64,000 bases of DNA from Coriaria nepalensis (taxonomy: Eukaryota > Streptophyta > Magnoliopsida > Cucurbitales > Coriariaceae): NCBI GenBank assembly GCA_027186245.1, contig CP114481.1, positions 54,506,569-54,570,568 on the forward strand, given 5' to 3'. The position numbers and the translations under genes were made by a program. The notes under the pieces are model-generated. The model had not been told where the DNA came from, ran no database searches, and was given only the letters and a program-made list of their open reading frames with translations. Each line of letters begins with the position of its first letter. The first letter of the stretch is position 1. Below, piece after piece: positions 1 through 12,468 of this stretch.

Positions 1-450
1 GTGCGGTGGATTAAGACCATATGGTGCAAAATCGAGACGCGCCAAAGAGATACCAAGAGTGTTCAGTCCAGCTAGTTTGTCGACATTTACAAGATTGACA
101 CTTGATCCAAGTTGGCCAGTCGTGTTTCCAGGAATGTTAAGTCCTTGGTAGAAGAAGTCGTTTGCAATTGCTTGGTCGGGATTCTTGCAGAATTTCCCGT
201 TCACGAAAACTGCATAGAAAGGAAACCCTTTAGTTTAGAACCCAAGAAAAAAGATAAATAGAGAGATATATAAAAGAGAAATGACCCCTATATTAGGTAG
301 AATGATGAAGCAAATACCAGCAGAAGCTGAAGTGGTATCATTGATCGCTATGCAGAAGTCTTGAAGAGCGCTGGGATCATAAGCAGAAGCAAAGCTTGAT
401 GCTAATACCAGAAGAGCAACAGATGAGACAAGAAATTGAACACCCTTCAT
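1..450 (-). CDS. Germin-like protein, 5' part (cut by window edge)
   Basis: Germin-like proteins are secreted cupin-fold, manganese-binding wall glycoproteins; some are oxalate oxidases or superoxide dismutases. Two exons are visible on the minus strand: 450-318 (ATG at 450) and 209 to beyond base 1, separated by a 108-bp GT-AG intron with a phase-1 junction. Residues 1-23 form a hydrophobic signal peptide, followed by [13 protein letters not shown], the conserved first-cysteine block. Exon 2 gives [10 protein letters not shown] with the second cysteine and the [15 protein letters not shown] lead-in to the first cupin box, where the window ends, so the metal ligands lie outside. A TATA-like CCTATATATTG lies about 90 bp upstream (548-538). 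Intron position and sequence closely match the neighbouring gene at 2117, so the two are head-to-head paralogues. Enzyme activity cannot be told from this fragment. Confidence 0.93.
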
Positions 451-2116
451 CGTTCTAATAAACTGATGCAGTTCTGTCTACCAAGTTTTGATTTGCTTAA
501 ATTGTTGGTGAGGATTAATGTTGCATTAAGCTTAAACAATATATAGGCATAAAGAGTGAGAGATCAAGATTGAACTGGTCCACTTTGCTCCCTCGAAGAA
601 GATTAATGGGAGACCTTTGTAGTCGAAGACTAGTCTGCATGCATGTCAAAGGAATAACCCCTTCATGAACCAATTTTCAACTATCTATCTGATTAGTTAG
701 GGATATTCTAAGTAACTACAAATTTTCATTTGCAGTAGGTAGATACAGTTTATTACAGAAAAAACATACTTGTGACTCGGTTCATGCTTGTATTAGACCC
801 TTTTATTTTCTATATCTGTTAATAATAATATAATATTAAAGACTTAATCATCATCTAGTTGGATATGTGGTTTGAATTTCCTATAGGCTATAGCTGTTTC
901 CCGTCTTTTTCCCAAGTGAAATCAATAATCTTTAAGTTTAATTAGCTTCTCCATTTACATCGTCCTACCTAGCAACCCCCCCCCCCCCCCCTCCTCTCTA
1001 ATCACTAAAAAGAAGTCCTAGTTTGATGTAATAAACTATTAGTCCGCTCCATGTATTCTTGATTCCAACGCAAAAGGAGTAGTTATATTTAATTAGAATT
1101 AATCAAATCTGATTAGTTGGCCAGAAAGATAGAAGTAATTATATTGTCATTCTGAAGCAGGTAATTAAGAATGGAATTAACAACCTCGACTCCATGGTTG
1201 TTGGAGCGACCCAAGCATAAGGGACCAAGGTGGTGGTGGTGTTAGCTCCTTTAATTAGTTATATGAATTCATGCATGGTTTCTCAACTGTTTGTACCTCA
1301 CCATGTCATCAATCGAATGATTTTTTTTTCATAAGATTGTAACATCATCTTAAGTTGCGACTTGGATCATGCAGGAGGCTTAATCATCTTCTAGTTCTAA
1401 TCAAGCAATCAATCGGATTAACCAATTTGATTCGTGTATCCTAATTAGCCGATTAATCGGGAAAGTGAATATTGATGTATATAATAATTAGTAGTAAGTA
1501 AGAATCATATATATTTGAAAAAATTAAGAAAAACTAGGCAAGACTCCTAGATTTTTTTACATATTTTTTGAATATAAATGAAACCTCTGATCCCTTTTTT
1601 TTTTTTTTTTTTTTGGGTTAAAAAAAATAGAGAGAAAAGAGAAAGATGGTGACCATTTCTTTTTCTTAAATAGACGGTACTGATTGTTCCACTTACAGTA
1701 ATGTCATCAACAGAGCAAGAAAGAATACACAAAAAAAAGGAGACAAAGAACCTCAAAGATGGTGAAAACTAATATTCATTATCGTAGATAATATAAGCTT
1801 GATTCGGTTGATTTCGTGTGAAAGTGACCACTTCAATATTGTCACAATCACGATTAACTACTACTATCAGAAAAAAAGAGAGATTAATTGACAATATTAT
1901 AAGTAGTAGTTGTTGAAGATTTACTTATTACATTATTAAACTCGAGAATGTTGAAGTTAGTTGTCTCACTTTCTGCTTTGTATTCTTAAGTATTGACTGG
2001 TTCAATTAACTCTCCCTCCTATAAATAGTCCATGCTTTCATTATCTGGCTTTCTCATCCCAATTACCGAAGCAAAGTTGGTACAGAAAATCTTCCAAAGT
2101 AGCAATTACCCTTGAG
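451..2116. promoter_or_regulatory. Shared divergent promoter interval of two germin-like genes
   Basis: This 1.67-kb AT-rich stretch holds no coding region I can support. It contains both promoters: a TATA-like element for the left gene at 538-548 (minus strand) and CTATAAATAG for the right gene at 2020-2029, about 90 bp before its ATG. A run of 16 C residues lies at 976-991 and a long T run near 1593-1614. Short reading frames here have no family features. Confidence 0.6.
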
Positions 2117-2900
2117 ATGGCAGCTTCTTCTTTCCTCTCCACTTTTGTGTTCTTAGCTCTGGCAATCTCCTTCGTCTCAGCCTATGACCCCAGTCCTCTC
2201 CAAGATTTCTGTGTAGCACTTGATGATAAAGAACGTATGTGATTATATAAAGAAATATATATATATATACTTGTTTCATAGTTTTATAATACATAAGTTT
2301 GTTTTATTTAGTTTATATCATGATTCTATTTATAATCTCTTGAATGATGCAGTGTTCGTAAATGGGGAATTTTGCAAGAACCCAAAAGACGTGACACCTG
2401 ATGACTTCCTCTTTCGAGGGCTTAATATTCCTGGAAATACTGATAACAAAGTTGGCTCAAATGTCACTCTTATCAACGTAGACAGGCTACCCGGACTCAA
2501 CACTCTTGGCATCTCCTTGGCCCGCCTTGACTTTGCTCCATACGGGCTTAATCCGCCACACACTCATCCTCGTGCGACCGAGATTCTTGTAGTCTTAGAG
2601 GGTACTCTACTTGTGGGGTTTGTCACCTCAAACCCCAACAAACTCTTCACAAAAGTATTGAACCAAGGAGATGTGTTTGTATTCCCAATTGGTCTCATTC
2701 ACTTCCAATTCAATGTGGGAAAAATTAATGCCCTTGCCTTTGCCGGTCTGAGCAGCCAGAATCCAGGAGTCATTACAATTGCTAATGCAGTGTTTGGATC
2801 AGATCCTCCTATCAACCCTGATGTTCTCATCAAGGCTTTCCAATTAGATAAGAATGTGGTTGCATATCTTCAGAAGCAATTCAAGCCTAACAACAATTAG
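2117..2900 (+). CDS. Germin-like protein (secreted cupin), complete
   Basis: This is a complete 221-residue germin-like protein, the usual family length. Exons are 2117-2234 and 2353-2900 with a 118-bp intron at a phase-1 junction. Residues 1-22 are a signal peptide ending in SFVSA. The conserved cysteine pair appears in QDFCVAL and [10 protein letters not shown]. Both cupin boxes are intact: box 1 is [16 protein letters not shown], supplying two His and one Glu metal ligands, and box 2 is [16 protein letters not shown], supplying the third His. NVT offers an N-glycosylation site. The product should be an apoplastic Mn-binding homohexamer. Whether it acts as superoxide dismutase, oxalate oxidase or only a structural protein cannot be read from sequence. 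It is divergently paired with the paralogue at 1-450. Confidence 0.96.
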
Positions 2901-4519
2901 ACAAGTCTTAATCACTTGTTTAATGATGTTCTACTCTTTAATGACCAAAATTAGCTTTGATGTTTAAATAAATGGTCTCTTATAAACTTTTTAAATTTTC
3001 AACTGTTTGTTATGGATTCTTATGTACCTCTCTACAAGAGGAAATTTTATGATCATGCACGTTAAGGAAAAATAAAACATCACTTTTTCATTTGAAAGAA
3101 GACTTTGTCTTACTATTTGCTCATAAGTAATTTCCAGTTTTAAATATTACTTCAATGTCATTTCTAGGATCGAAATAGGAAAAGGATAAAGGCAACATTT
3201 CTTATTCACATGAGCTCGATCGTTTCATTCTCTTGAATCGTTCTCTGTTGCTTGTGACTCAACACATCTCCCATACTCGGAGGGCGAGAAGATCTCTAGA
3301 CCAAGAAGCATTTTTCTCTCACGAGCCACTCGTTTACCAAGTACAATAGTGTTGTCATGAGCTCAAGCTTCATGAATTTGGATTTTGCATAGTAGGGTTC
3401 ATCTCCGATCGAGCCTGCCTGATGCCTGAATTCGGGTTTAGCATTAGCAATATAGCATAGATATGGGTCCTATTGCTTTGATCATGAGGTTAATGTTAAT
3501 TTAAGAAGAGAGAAGAAAGTTCGTCATAGACAAAGCTAGCTAATTGTTATTAACTAAGGTAGCTAAATGGAAAATAAATGACACATGTTTGATATAACTA
3601 ATGGATAATTAATGAACAGTTGATTATCAATCCATAAAAAAGATTAAGATTTCTTCTTAAACATTAATCGTAATTAAGCATGTTCTTAATATATGTCCGA
3701 GTGATCTAATTAAATACAAATATTCATATGTGATAATACACTTTTATGATCTTAAGGATAGATATCTGTTCGAAACAATATGTATTTCTGATACGTGGAT
3801 CCGTTATACATATGATATCCGACTTTACTTATAAAAAAAATTCAAAAACCAATCTCTCCCTCCCCATGATTTTTTATTTCGAATTACTTTTCTCCATAAT
3901 TTCATCAGTTAATTTCTTGAATATTTGGCAAAAAAAAAAAATTAATGAATCAATTCTTAATTAGCATGCTTTAATGGTGTCTATAATAAATAACGCATTA
4001 AAATATTAATAATATTGATTATTGAAGTGGTTGTTATTGAGATTTAAGATCTTGAAAGATGAAAATTGATGAGTAGAAAAATAAAATTTATTTAAAATTG
4101 TGAATTAATTTTTTTTTAAATATTAATTTTTAAAATATTACTGATATCAGATATTTTAAATTCATTATTTATAAATTTTAGATTTTATTTTTCAATTTTA
4201 TATTTAAAATATAATTCGATGGATCAAAATATAAATTAAATCGTTTTAAAATTTAAGAACAAAATAAATAAAGAATTAAAATGGTAATTTTAGCCAGTTA
4301 TCTTTTCATTCAGTACCTTGTAAGTATTTTTATATTGGGCTGGGCCCAATATTGTCATTCGTTATTTAATTAGCCCAAGAAGGCCCATCACTGATTAGCG
4401 AAGAGAGAGGGAGCGAGGGAGAAAGAGCAGAAGCAGAAAATGAGCAGCAATTGAGTTCAATCTGAGATTTGCGCCAAAATTCTTCGCTTTTGAGGAGTGA
4501 AGGATCAGAGAAGGAAAAA
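2901..4519. other. Intergenic, AT-rich; promoter of the GT47 gene at its right end
   Basis: No gene is supported here. The left part is the 3' flank of the germin-like gene. The middle (about 3960-4280) is very AT-rich and low in complexity. Near 4338-4350 and 4371-4389 are GGGCCCA/GCCCAAT-type motifs resembling site II (TGGGCY) elements, which usually sit just upstream of plant housekeeping genes. This suits the broadly used glycosyltransferase that starts at 4520. Confidence 0.5.
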
Positions 4520-7312
4520 ATGAGAGGGAAATTCAGTATGCCGTCGTTTTCTTCTTCTTCTTCATCGTCAAGATCTAACAAAAGATCTCCAATTCTCCTA
4601 TTCTCTCTGTCGCTCCTCACTCTCGCTCTCTTCTTCATCATCGTTTCCTACTCTCCTTCACACCCTGACCCCACCGTTTTCCAAACCTCGACCGTCTCTA
4701 GATTTCCACATCCTCAGACCTCCTTCGTCGCCTCCTTGGACCATTTCCTTAGTCACAGGGCTCCTAGATCTCCTCCTTTACGAGACGACACGGTGGTTGA
4801 TGAAGAACGAGAAGAGGCGGTGAAGAAACTCGACGAAGCGATCTGGGAGTGGGAGAGTGTTAGGCTTGTTGGAGATCCGTATTACCCTGTGCGGTCTCCG
4901 ATTAGGGTTTATGTGTACGATATGCCGTGGAAGTTCACGTATGATTTGCTTCGATTGTTTAGGAATACTTACAGAGAGACGTCTAACCTCACCTCCAATG
5001 GAAGCCCCGTCCACCGCCTCATCGAACAGGTAGCTCGTTTCATATGAGTTCATCTTCAATTTTTTGGATCTTTGTTTGAATAACTGAGTTATTGAAGAGA
5101 GAGGGTGATTTGATTTCCTGTGCAGCACTCGATTGACTACTGGCTGTGGGCAGATTTGATGGCTCCAGAGTCGGAGAAGTTATTGAAAAATGTTGTGAGG
5201 GTCAATCGACAAGAAGAGGCAGACCTGTTTTACGTCCCTTTCTTCACTACCATCAGTTTCTTCTTGCTGGAAAAACAACAGTGCAAGGCACTTTACAGGG
5301 TGTGAGTACGCTTTCAAGGTTTCATTTTGATGCTGTCAATCATCAGTTTCCTTTCTTACTTACGTTTGTTAAAGTATTGATGTATTTCAATTTTTCGATG
5401 TAGGAAGCTTTGAAGTGGATTACTGATCAGCCTGCATGGAATCGATCTGGGGGGAGGGATCATATACTTCCTATTCATCATCCTTGGTCTTTCAAATCTG
5501 TGCGTACATATGTGAAGAATGCGATTTGGCTGCTTCCAGACATGGACTCTACAGGGAGTTGGTAATGTTTTAAGTTGAATGGATATTTGTTAACATGTTA
5601 CTTGAGCTTTGCTAAGTGAATTTTTCTCAAATATTAGGTACAAGCCGGGACAAGTTTATCTGGAAAAGGACCTTATTCTTCCATATGTCCCTAATGTTGA
5701 TTTATGTGATACTAAATGCCTGCTAGAAAGTGAATCGAAGAGAAGCATTCTGCTTTTTTTCCGGGGCCGGCTCAAACGAAATGCAGTGAGATTCTTAGTT
5801 ACTGTTAAAATTTTATTTTATTCTCAATATTGTTGCAACTGTTGAAAGTGGACACAAAAAGAAAGATAATGGATATTCTTGCTATACACTTCCGTCTCAT
5901 GCATGCATGGCTTCTGACAGCTGACATTGGGATGTTCTTCGGGCTATTTCTCATTGCATAGATAATGTCATCAAGTTTCCTAGAATTTTTTCTGGCAGCA
6001 TGGAATGGTTTTTCACCGATTGGAAATTTAGGTGGGTTTGGTCATTCATCCAATAGCTTCTGATTTTATTCTGTTTCTATATTTAGGGTGGAAAGATACG
6101 ATCAAAGCTTGTATCAGAGTTAAGTGGTGCTGAGGGTGTGGTTATAGAAGAGGGAACAATTGGAGATGGAGGGAAAGAGGCAGCTCAGAATGGAATGCGC
6201 AAGTACGATAAATTAATCCTTAAGCTGTTCTATAAAGTAATCTTGGGTTTACCTTCTTTAAAGGATTAAGTTTAATTTCTGTTCTCAGGTCTATATTTTG
6301 CTTAAGTCCTGCTGGTGATACTCCATCATCTGCTAGATTGTTTGATGCGATTGTCAGTGGGTGCATCCCTGTTATAGTAAGCGATGAATTAGAACTGCCT
6401 TTTGAAGGAATACTTGATTATAGGAAGGTAGTTTTTCTGTTCATATCCTTCCATCCAAAACAAATGATGATCAATTAGTAGCTATGACAGAAGATAGTGT
6501 TTTGCAGTTGATTTAAGGGAGCTGTTTATAACCTTATACAGCTTTTCTCTCTTATGCAGATAGCCTTATTTGTTTCTTCCAGCAATGCTGCAGAACCGGG
6601 ATTGCTCTTAACATTCTTGAGAAGTGTTACTTCCTCAAAAATCAGGGAGATGCAGCAGAATCTCGCCAAGGTTTGTTTCTGGTTTAATCCATTTCGTGAT
6701 AATTCTAGTGTCAGAGATGATGTGAAAATTTAATGAATTCTAGTACTAGGAAGCAACTTTATAACCTTGTAATGATCATTTTCTTTCATTCTCCATTCCT
6801 TTATTGACGGTGTAGTGCAGTGTACATGCTCTGTAGTGCCCGAGCACCTTTCTTAACTGCCAGGCTGCCCATTCTTTGTTATACTATGTTAAGGTGTTTT
6901 GTTTTCAACTTGGGCTGTACTCAAACTGATTTCTTTTGTGCTTTTGATTTCTTTTTTTTCAGTACGCTAGACATTTTTTGTTTTCCAGTCCAGCTCAACC
7001 CTTGGGAGCAGAAGACTTAGTTTGGAGAATGGTTTGATTCTCTTCCTCATCTTATATTGCTTCTATAATAATTCTATGATACCTTTCTCTGTTTAGTTTG
7101 TTAGTAGAAGTCATTTTTTATTCCTTTCCATTTTCATTTTCACTAAAACCTAACTCGATAATGTTGAAATGATTCTCAAACAGATGGCTGGTAAGTTGAT
7201 GAATATCAAGCTTCACATGCGGAGATCCCAACGTGTAGTGAAGGATTCGAGAAGCCTCTGTACCTGTGACTGCAAGCGGCCTAATACTACAAGCTCTGTC
7301 CCGTTGTTGTAA
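4520..7312 (+). CDS. Exostosin-family glycosyltransferase (GT47), Golgi type II membrane protein
   Basis: GT47 enzymes transfer sugars to cell-wall polysaccharides or wall glycoproteins in the Golgi. Nine exons: 4520-5029, 5126-5299, 5404-5561, 5638-5785, 6087-6202, 6289-6427, 6560-6670, 6963-7031, 7184-7312. They encode 517 residues with every junction in frame. The start at 4520 is followed by a Ser-rich cytosolic tail and a single signal anchor at about residues 24-46. The exostosin domain begins with [12 protein letters not shown] and includes [48 protein letters not shown] and the sugar-nucleotide region [20 protein letters not shown] plus [21 protein letters not shown]. It strongly recalls Arabidopsis At5g16890, whose acceptor I do not know. 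No frameshift or missing motif was seen. Confidence 0.95.
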
Positions 7313-7894
7313 ATTATCTTCCTTGTCTTTGAGCGATTCTCTATCCGTGGTAAATAGGTTTGCTAAGTAGTCTCATTCAAACTTCTTCCTGCCCTTATGC
7401 TCTCTCTGGCTGTAGAAATTCACTTACTACGAGCAATAGGCCTGGTATAACATGTTCAGCTTACCAATACTTCAAATTCGTTTTATCTTCCATTTGGTAA
7501 ACTACTATAATAATCTGTTGGATTATGAGGTACAAGTGTTTGTATTTGGGATGAACTGGAGTTGTAGAGGGCCAAACTGAAGTTTAGATTCAACTCAAAT
7601 TTCCAAACGCATTTAGATTATATATTATATAGTACCCAACTAACTCTGTACCATATATTGGGGAAGGTATATTGAATGGATGATTTATAAATGCATCAAA
7701 ATTTGCTAAAAGAGAAAGAAGAAAGCTCTAATACCCAACCAAATTTACAATCGAAATTGTGTGAGATCGAGTTGTTATGGGAGAAATTTTGCGTGTCTAA
7801 GCGAACTTTATTTGGAAAACCCCAAAAAGCTCAACCCCACTCCCATAATAAGACCAAATAAACGAAGGGACCAAACGACAAAAAGATTGCACAA
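7313..7894. other. Intergenic: GT47 3' flank and FLA promoter
   Basis: No gene is visible. Bases after 7313 are the 3' untranslated region of the GT47 gene. The run up to 7894 is an AT-rich promoter and leader for the fasciclin-like gene. Confidence 0.5.
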
Positions 7895-8635
7895 ATGGCA
7901 GCACACGTAAACCAGGCCATCTTCCTCTTCATAGTAACAATCATGTCAATAGCCAGCCCTTCAAGAAGCCAAGACCAAGACCAAGAACAAGATCTCAGAA
8001 TCGCCATCGAAGAAATGCAGAGAGCAAACTACTTCACCTTTGTCATGCTCCTCAACATGGCCCTTGCCGATAAATCAATACCTTGTGCCAACGTAACATT
8101 TTTAATGCCCAGGGATCGATCACTATCAAATCTGACAATGTCACAGCAAGGTGTCTCTAACTTCCTACTCCGCCATTCCATCCCTTCGCCTCTCCCCTTC
8201 GAACATCTCCGACATATCCCAAGTGGGTCCATAATCCCTACTTCGTTGCCTGATTACATGCTTGAGATTTCCAACAATGGAAGAAGGAACTTTCTTCTAA
8301 ACAATGTGAAACTTGTAAGCATTAATTTATGCACTTCCACGTCTTCTATAAGATGTCATGGCATTGATGGGGTTCTACCAGAAGCAAGCAGAATGGTGAA
8401 GAACAATAATTATACAAGTACTTCGGCTTGCTGGAGCAGTTCAACTGGGCCGGTTGCAATTGCTCCGGCTCCAGCTCCACAAGTTGGTAGTTATTTTGAT
8501 TCTGCTCCATCTCCAGTGGGCCAAACAACATCAGGGTCTAATTCTCATCACTGTGTTTCTAATTTTGGAGGGTTATCATTGAGGTTTTTAGTTATGTGCT
8601 TGGTAATAAGCTTAACCATGGGCTTCTCTATTTAG
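7895..8635 (+). CDS. Fasciclin-like arabinogalactan protein (single FAS1 domain, GPI-anchored)
   Basis: A single-exon gene of 246 residues. Residues 1-25 are a signal peptide. One FAS1 domain follows (about 30-160), with the diagnostic stretches YFTFVMLLNMAL, VTFLMPRD (H1-like box) and ISINL/VDGVLP-type H2 residues seen here as CHGIDGVLPEA. Several NxS/T sequons occur. The region at about 185-210 has the arabinogalactan glycomodule APAPAP and SAPSP, where prolines are likely hydroxylated and O-glycosylated. The last 20 or so residues are hydrophobic behind a small-residue region, as expected for a GPI-anchor signal. FLAs act at the plasma membrane and wall in adhesion and cellulose deposition. 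It belongs with the single-FAS1, less typical FLAs (FLA19-21-like); the subgroup is not certain. Confidence 0.9.
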   Translation: MAAHVNQAIFLFIVTIMSIASPSRSQDQDQEQDLRIAIEEMQRANYFTFVMLLNMALADKSIPCANVTFLMPRDRSLSNLTMSQQGVSNFLLRHSIPSPLPFEHLRHIPSGSIIPTSLPDYMLEISNNGRRNFLLNNVKLVSINLCTSTSSIRCHGIDGVLPEASRMVKNNNYTSTSACWSSSTGPVAIAPAPAPQVGSYFDSAPSPVGQTTSGSNSHHCVSNFGGLSLRFLVMCLVISLTMGFSI

Positions 8636-9043
8636 GATTTGATTAGTGAATGGATTATATTTGTGTGCTTTAATACCTTGTAATTTATTCACCAAAAGAA
8701 AAAAAAATTAAATGACAAGGAAAAATCGAAAATGTACAAGCAAGAAGTATGAGCATCTTAATATACATGATCAAATGTATTTGTCAAACCAATAGATATG
8801 ATAAACGAGAAATCAAATGGACATCCACTTATAATTATTCGTTAAACAATTTGGTAAAGACCGGACCGGTCTCACAGATAGTAGTGTTTTTAATATCTGC
8901 TGTCTGATATCCGACATGAAAAATATATATATGAACTTACGTAGGTAACATGAAGTGTCCTTTAAAAAGACTCGATCAAATCATCATACAAAGAAATCAT
9001 TTTAATTAACAAACAATTACAGGAAAATTAATTCATAAAATAT
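8636..9043. other. Convergent 3' flanks of FLA and 4CL
   Basis: The two genes converge here. The interval holds their 3' untranslated regions; no other gene is seen. Confidence 0.5.
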
Positions 9044-9180
9044 TTAAGAGGAGGAGGAAGAAGAAGCTGTTTCTAGCTTGGCCCTCAGATCTTTTCTCAA
9101 AATCTTTCCGGCAGGAGACCTCGGAATTGCATGAACAAAATAGACCCTGTGCAATTTCTTGTAGAACACCACCTGTTTCA

Positions 9181-9226
<46 letters not shown>

Positions 9227-9450
9227 AAATAATTAACTTTATTTTATTTTATTTTTGTAAATAATAAAAAATTACCTTAAATTTATATAGATGTTACCTG
9301 CTTAGCTATGAACTGTTTGACAGCATCCTCGGTAAGTTCAAAACTATTTGATCTGACCACAAATGCAACAGGAACTTCACCAGCTACTTCATCTTTTTGC
9401 CTGTTATTATATATTTCCAAAATGATTATTAAAAAAAAATAATAAAAAAA

Positions 9451-9501
<51 letters not shown>

Positions 9502-12080
9502 CATGGGCAAAATTGAAGATGCATCATCTTACGAGACAACAGCTGCATCTGCAATTGATGGATGGCTTAAAAGAAGGGCCTCAAGCTCTGCTGGTGGGAC
9601 CTAAACTTACCCATCGGCTTATATAAATCAGTTGGTGATTAATTAATTAAATATAGTATAATATGGAAATTTCATATAATGAATTAAATTAACGTGCCTG
9701 AAAGCCTTTGAATTTGATGAGCTCCTTGACTCGGTCAACTATGAAAACCTCCTCATTGTCATCTACATACCCGATGTCACCAGTATGAAGCCATCCCTCT
9801 ACGTCAATCGTGTTTGCTGTGGCCTCTTCATCGTTCAAGTATCCTATACATATACAAAAATACATAATTTTTGAATGATTATCCGATATTTATTTATTAA
9901 TCGCTTTCATAACGAAGAAGAAATCGACAACATATACATGATGAAATAATGTATTAGACCTTTCATAATCTGGGACCCGCGAATACAAATCTCTCCGGGT
10001 TGATTGTAGTCGAGCGAGAACCCGGTTTCCGGATCGATAATCTTAAGCTCTGCATTTCTAACCACGGTCCCACATGAACCTGACTTGGTTGGGAATGGCT
10101 GCTTAGCAAATGCTAGGCACATTGATAACACCGGCCCCGCCTCAGTCATCCCGTAACCCTAAGATACACAGTATATACACTACACGTTTGAAAGTCATGT
10201 ATAATAGAGATCACAAGGATCTTGCAATTCTTCAACAATTTTTTCGGTTTCATAAAGATTAAGGTCAATGTAAATTGTATATAGTTGGGTGGTCATCCAG
10301 TTAGTGGGCCCATGCAACATCTATGTCAGTGGGCCCAGGCGTTACAGGCTATGTTGAGATGCTGACTCAAAGTCAGAGATCTAACGCCTGACGGCCTGAG
10401 TGCCAGTCTATTACTAGTAACGGCAGACAAGTATCCACGTAACGACACCTTCTCTTTATAAATAAATTGTTATTTTTCTTTTTTTCAAGGAATAATTGAA
10501 AACAACGAATTAAGCTAACAAATTCGGCTAGTAATGACAGTTATATGTTATAATTCGATACATGAAAGTCAATGCCAACAAAACTACACGACGGCTTCAC
10601 AGTTCATAGTCAAACCAAAAATATTAAATAATAAATAATAAAAATGGGTGGCGGGAAAACAACGGTTACAGTTTCATTTCTGTTACGTAGTAGTAACGTT
10701 CCCAATTACCATGAGAAAGTCCGCCACGGAAAGTTATTATAATAAACATTGTACCATAAGAAGACAACAGCATTAAATACTTAACAAAACCGTTTTTACA
10801 GTTTTTGATTATTGGTCTGACCAATTAGATGATTAGCTATAACTTTTTTTTGCAATTACTCTAAATCAGAAGATTAAGTAGACGGAAAAGATTTTGTCTT
10901 GAAAAATATTTGTAGGTAAAGAGATCATATTGTCGATGATCAAACAGCTAAAAAGGAAAAGAAATAAAATATTATCAAAAACGAGTTATGGATTTACCTG
11001 TCCAAGAATAGCCTGAGGCACACGGCTCCTCAACGCCTCCTCCAGCTCCTTCCCGAGCGGCGCCGCCCCAGAGAGCACCACTCTAATCGAGCTCAAGTCA
11101 AAATCCGCCACCATAGGATTCTTCGCCAGAGCCAGCACCAGTGGCGGCACCACTGCTGCCACGGACACACGGTGGCGCTGAATCAGCTCCAACAACGTCC
11201 CAATCTCAAACTTCTGCATCAACAGAACCGCCGCTCCAGCTCTGAGGGAGCACAGAAGCACACTGTTCAGAGCGTATATGTGAAACATGGGAAGCACGCA
11301 TAAAACAACATCGTCTTGTTTCAAATACAGGTTGGGATTTTCGCCGTCGACTTGCTGAGCCAGACTCGTAATCAAACTCTTGTGGGTTAAAATCACACCC
11401 TTTGGTAACCCAGTTGTGCCCGACGAAAACGGTAATGCAATGGCATCGTTTGGGTCGAAGATTTTATCCGTTAGGTCTTCTATAACGACGTTGTTTTCGT
11501 CCGCCTCCGAAATCACTGAAAAATGAAGGCAATTCTCCGGCGGGTCGTCTATTGTGATAACGGCGAAATCCTCGCCTAGTTTTAGGTCGTCTGATCTGAG
11601 CTTATAGACGTATTGAGATTGGGTTATGATGAGTTTCGCCTTGGATGTTTTGAGCTGTTTGAAAAGCTCGGCTGAGGTGTAGAACGGGTTAGCGGTGGTG
11701 ACGACGGCACCGATCATGGAGGCGGCCATGAAGGTGAAGACGAACTCGGCGCAATTCTGGAGTAGGACCATGACGACATCGTTCTTCTTAATTCCGAGGC
11801 CGGACAATCCAACGGCGGTTTTCCGACAGATGAGATGGGTCTCCGAGAAAGTGTAGGATTTTCCAGTTGAGCCGACGATCAAACATGGCTTGTCGGAGAA
11901 TTGAGAGAGGTTTTCGAAGCAGTAGGTGTGTAAAGGGAGGTGATTGGGAATGGGTATGTCGGGTAACTTGGATCGGAAAACATGGGTAGTTTGGGAACTG
12001 ATGTTATTCGACGACGCCTGTTGATCCGGCTTGTTCTGGGTTGTCGTCTCGCGGGGATTAGAAGCAGCGATGGAGATCAT
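9044..12080 (-). CDS. 4CL: 4-coumarate:CoA ligase
   Basis: 4CL activates hydroxycinnamates to CoA thioesters (ATP to AMP plus PPi), the branch point to lignin and flavonoids, in the cytosol. Six exons on the minus strand: 12080-10998, 10158-9960, 9843-9698, 9600-9533, 9400-9298, 9172-9044, giving 575 residues, slightly above the family's usual 540-570 because of a Ser/Asn/Gln-rich N-terminal tail. Box [12 protein letters not shown] lies at about 219-229, followed by [10 protein letters not shown] across the first junction. Box II GEICIRG lies at about 416-422, then the hinge region [13 protein letters not shown] and the C-terminal lysine in [11 protein letters not shown]. Intron 3 has a GC donor (CAG|GCACGT at 9697-9696). 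Intron 1 is 839 bp. All features of an active adenylating enzyme are present; whether class I (lignin) or class II (flavonoid) is undecided. Confidence 0.97.
9185..9222. repeat. (TA)n microsatellite in 4CL intron 5
   Basis: About 19 TA dinucleotide units lie in the intron between the last two exons of 4CL. The length is likely to vary between individuals. Confidence 0.9.
9444..9500. repeat. Poly(A) plus (TA)n tract in 4CL intron 4
   Basis: A run of about 24 A residues is followed by about 15 TA units, within the intron between 4CL exons 4 and 5. Read on the gene strand it is a TA run followed by a T run. Confidence 0.9.
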
Positions 12081-12170
12081 GGCTTGTCGGGAATGGTTAA
12101 GTTTCTCGTGTTGGATTTTGTTAATCTACAAGATTGAGGGTGTTTTTTCCTCCAAGAGATAGAGAATGTG

Positions 12171-12407
12171 AGAGAGAGAGAGAGAGAGACGTAGGTAGAA
12201 GGGGGCAGAGTAGTATGATAAATAAATATGAGAGAAGAGGGAGGGAAGAGAGGAGGTAGGTAGAGAAAATTAGAAGGAAAGAGTTTAGACTTGGTGGATG
12301 AGAGACGGAGGGGGGCGGGGAAAGAGAAGGAAGCATGCACGATCTATCTTACTTTCAAAACTCAAAGCACTCCTCTCATGAAATCAGATACCTACCTACC
12401 TACCAAC
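12171..12407 (-). promoter_or_regulatory. 4CL leader and promoter with AC elements and GA tract
   Basis: Upstream of the 4CL start lie repeated AC elements (consensus ACCTACC, bound by lignin-regulating MYB factors). An overlapping tandem set, ACCTACCTACCTACCAAC, is at 12390-12407 on the + strand. A second is the complement GGTAGGT at 12255-12261 and a third near 12191-12197 (GTAGGTA). A GA run (12172-12189) sits in the probable 5' leader. AC elements work in either orientation and are typical of 4CL, PAL and CCoAOMT promoters, so MYB-controlled vascular expression is inferred. A TATA-like TATTTATTTATC on the minus strand at about 12227-12216 could set the transcription start. Confidence 0.7.
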
Positions 12408-12433
12408 TTAACTCAACCTCTATATTACAACAA

Positions 12434-12468
<35 letters not shown>

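Noticed and set aside
12077..12340. Proline/leucine/serine-rich open frames on the minus strand upstream of 4CL
   Set aside because: They come from the CT-rich leader of 4CL (GA repeats read in other frames) and have no family features.
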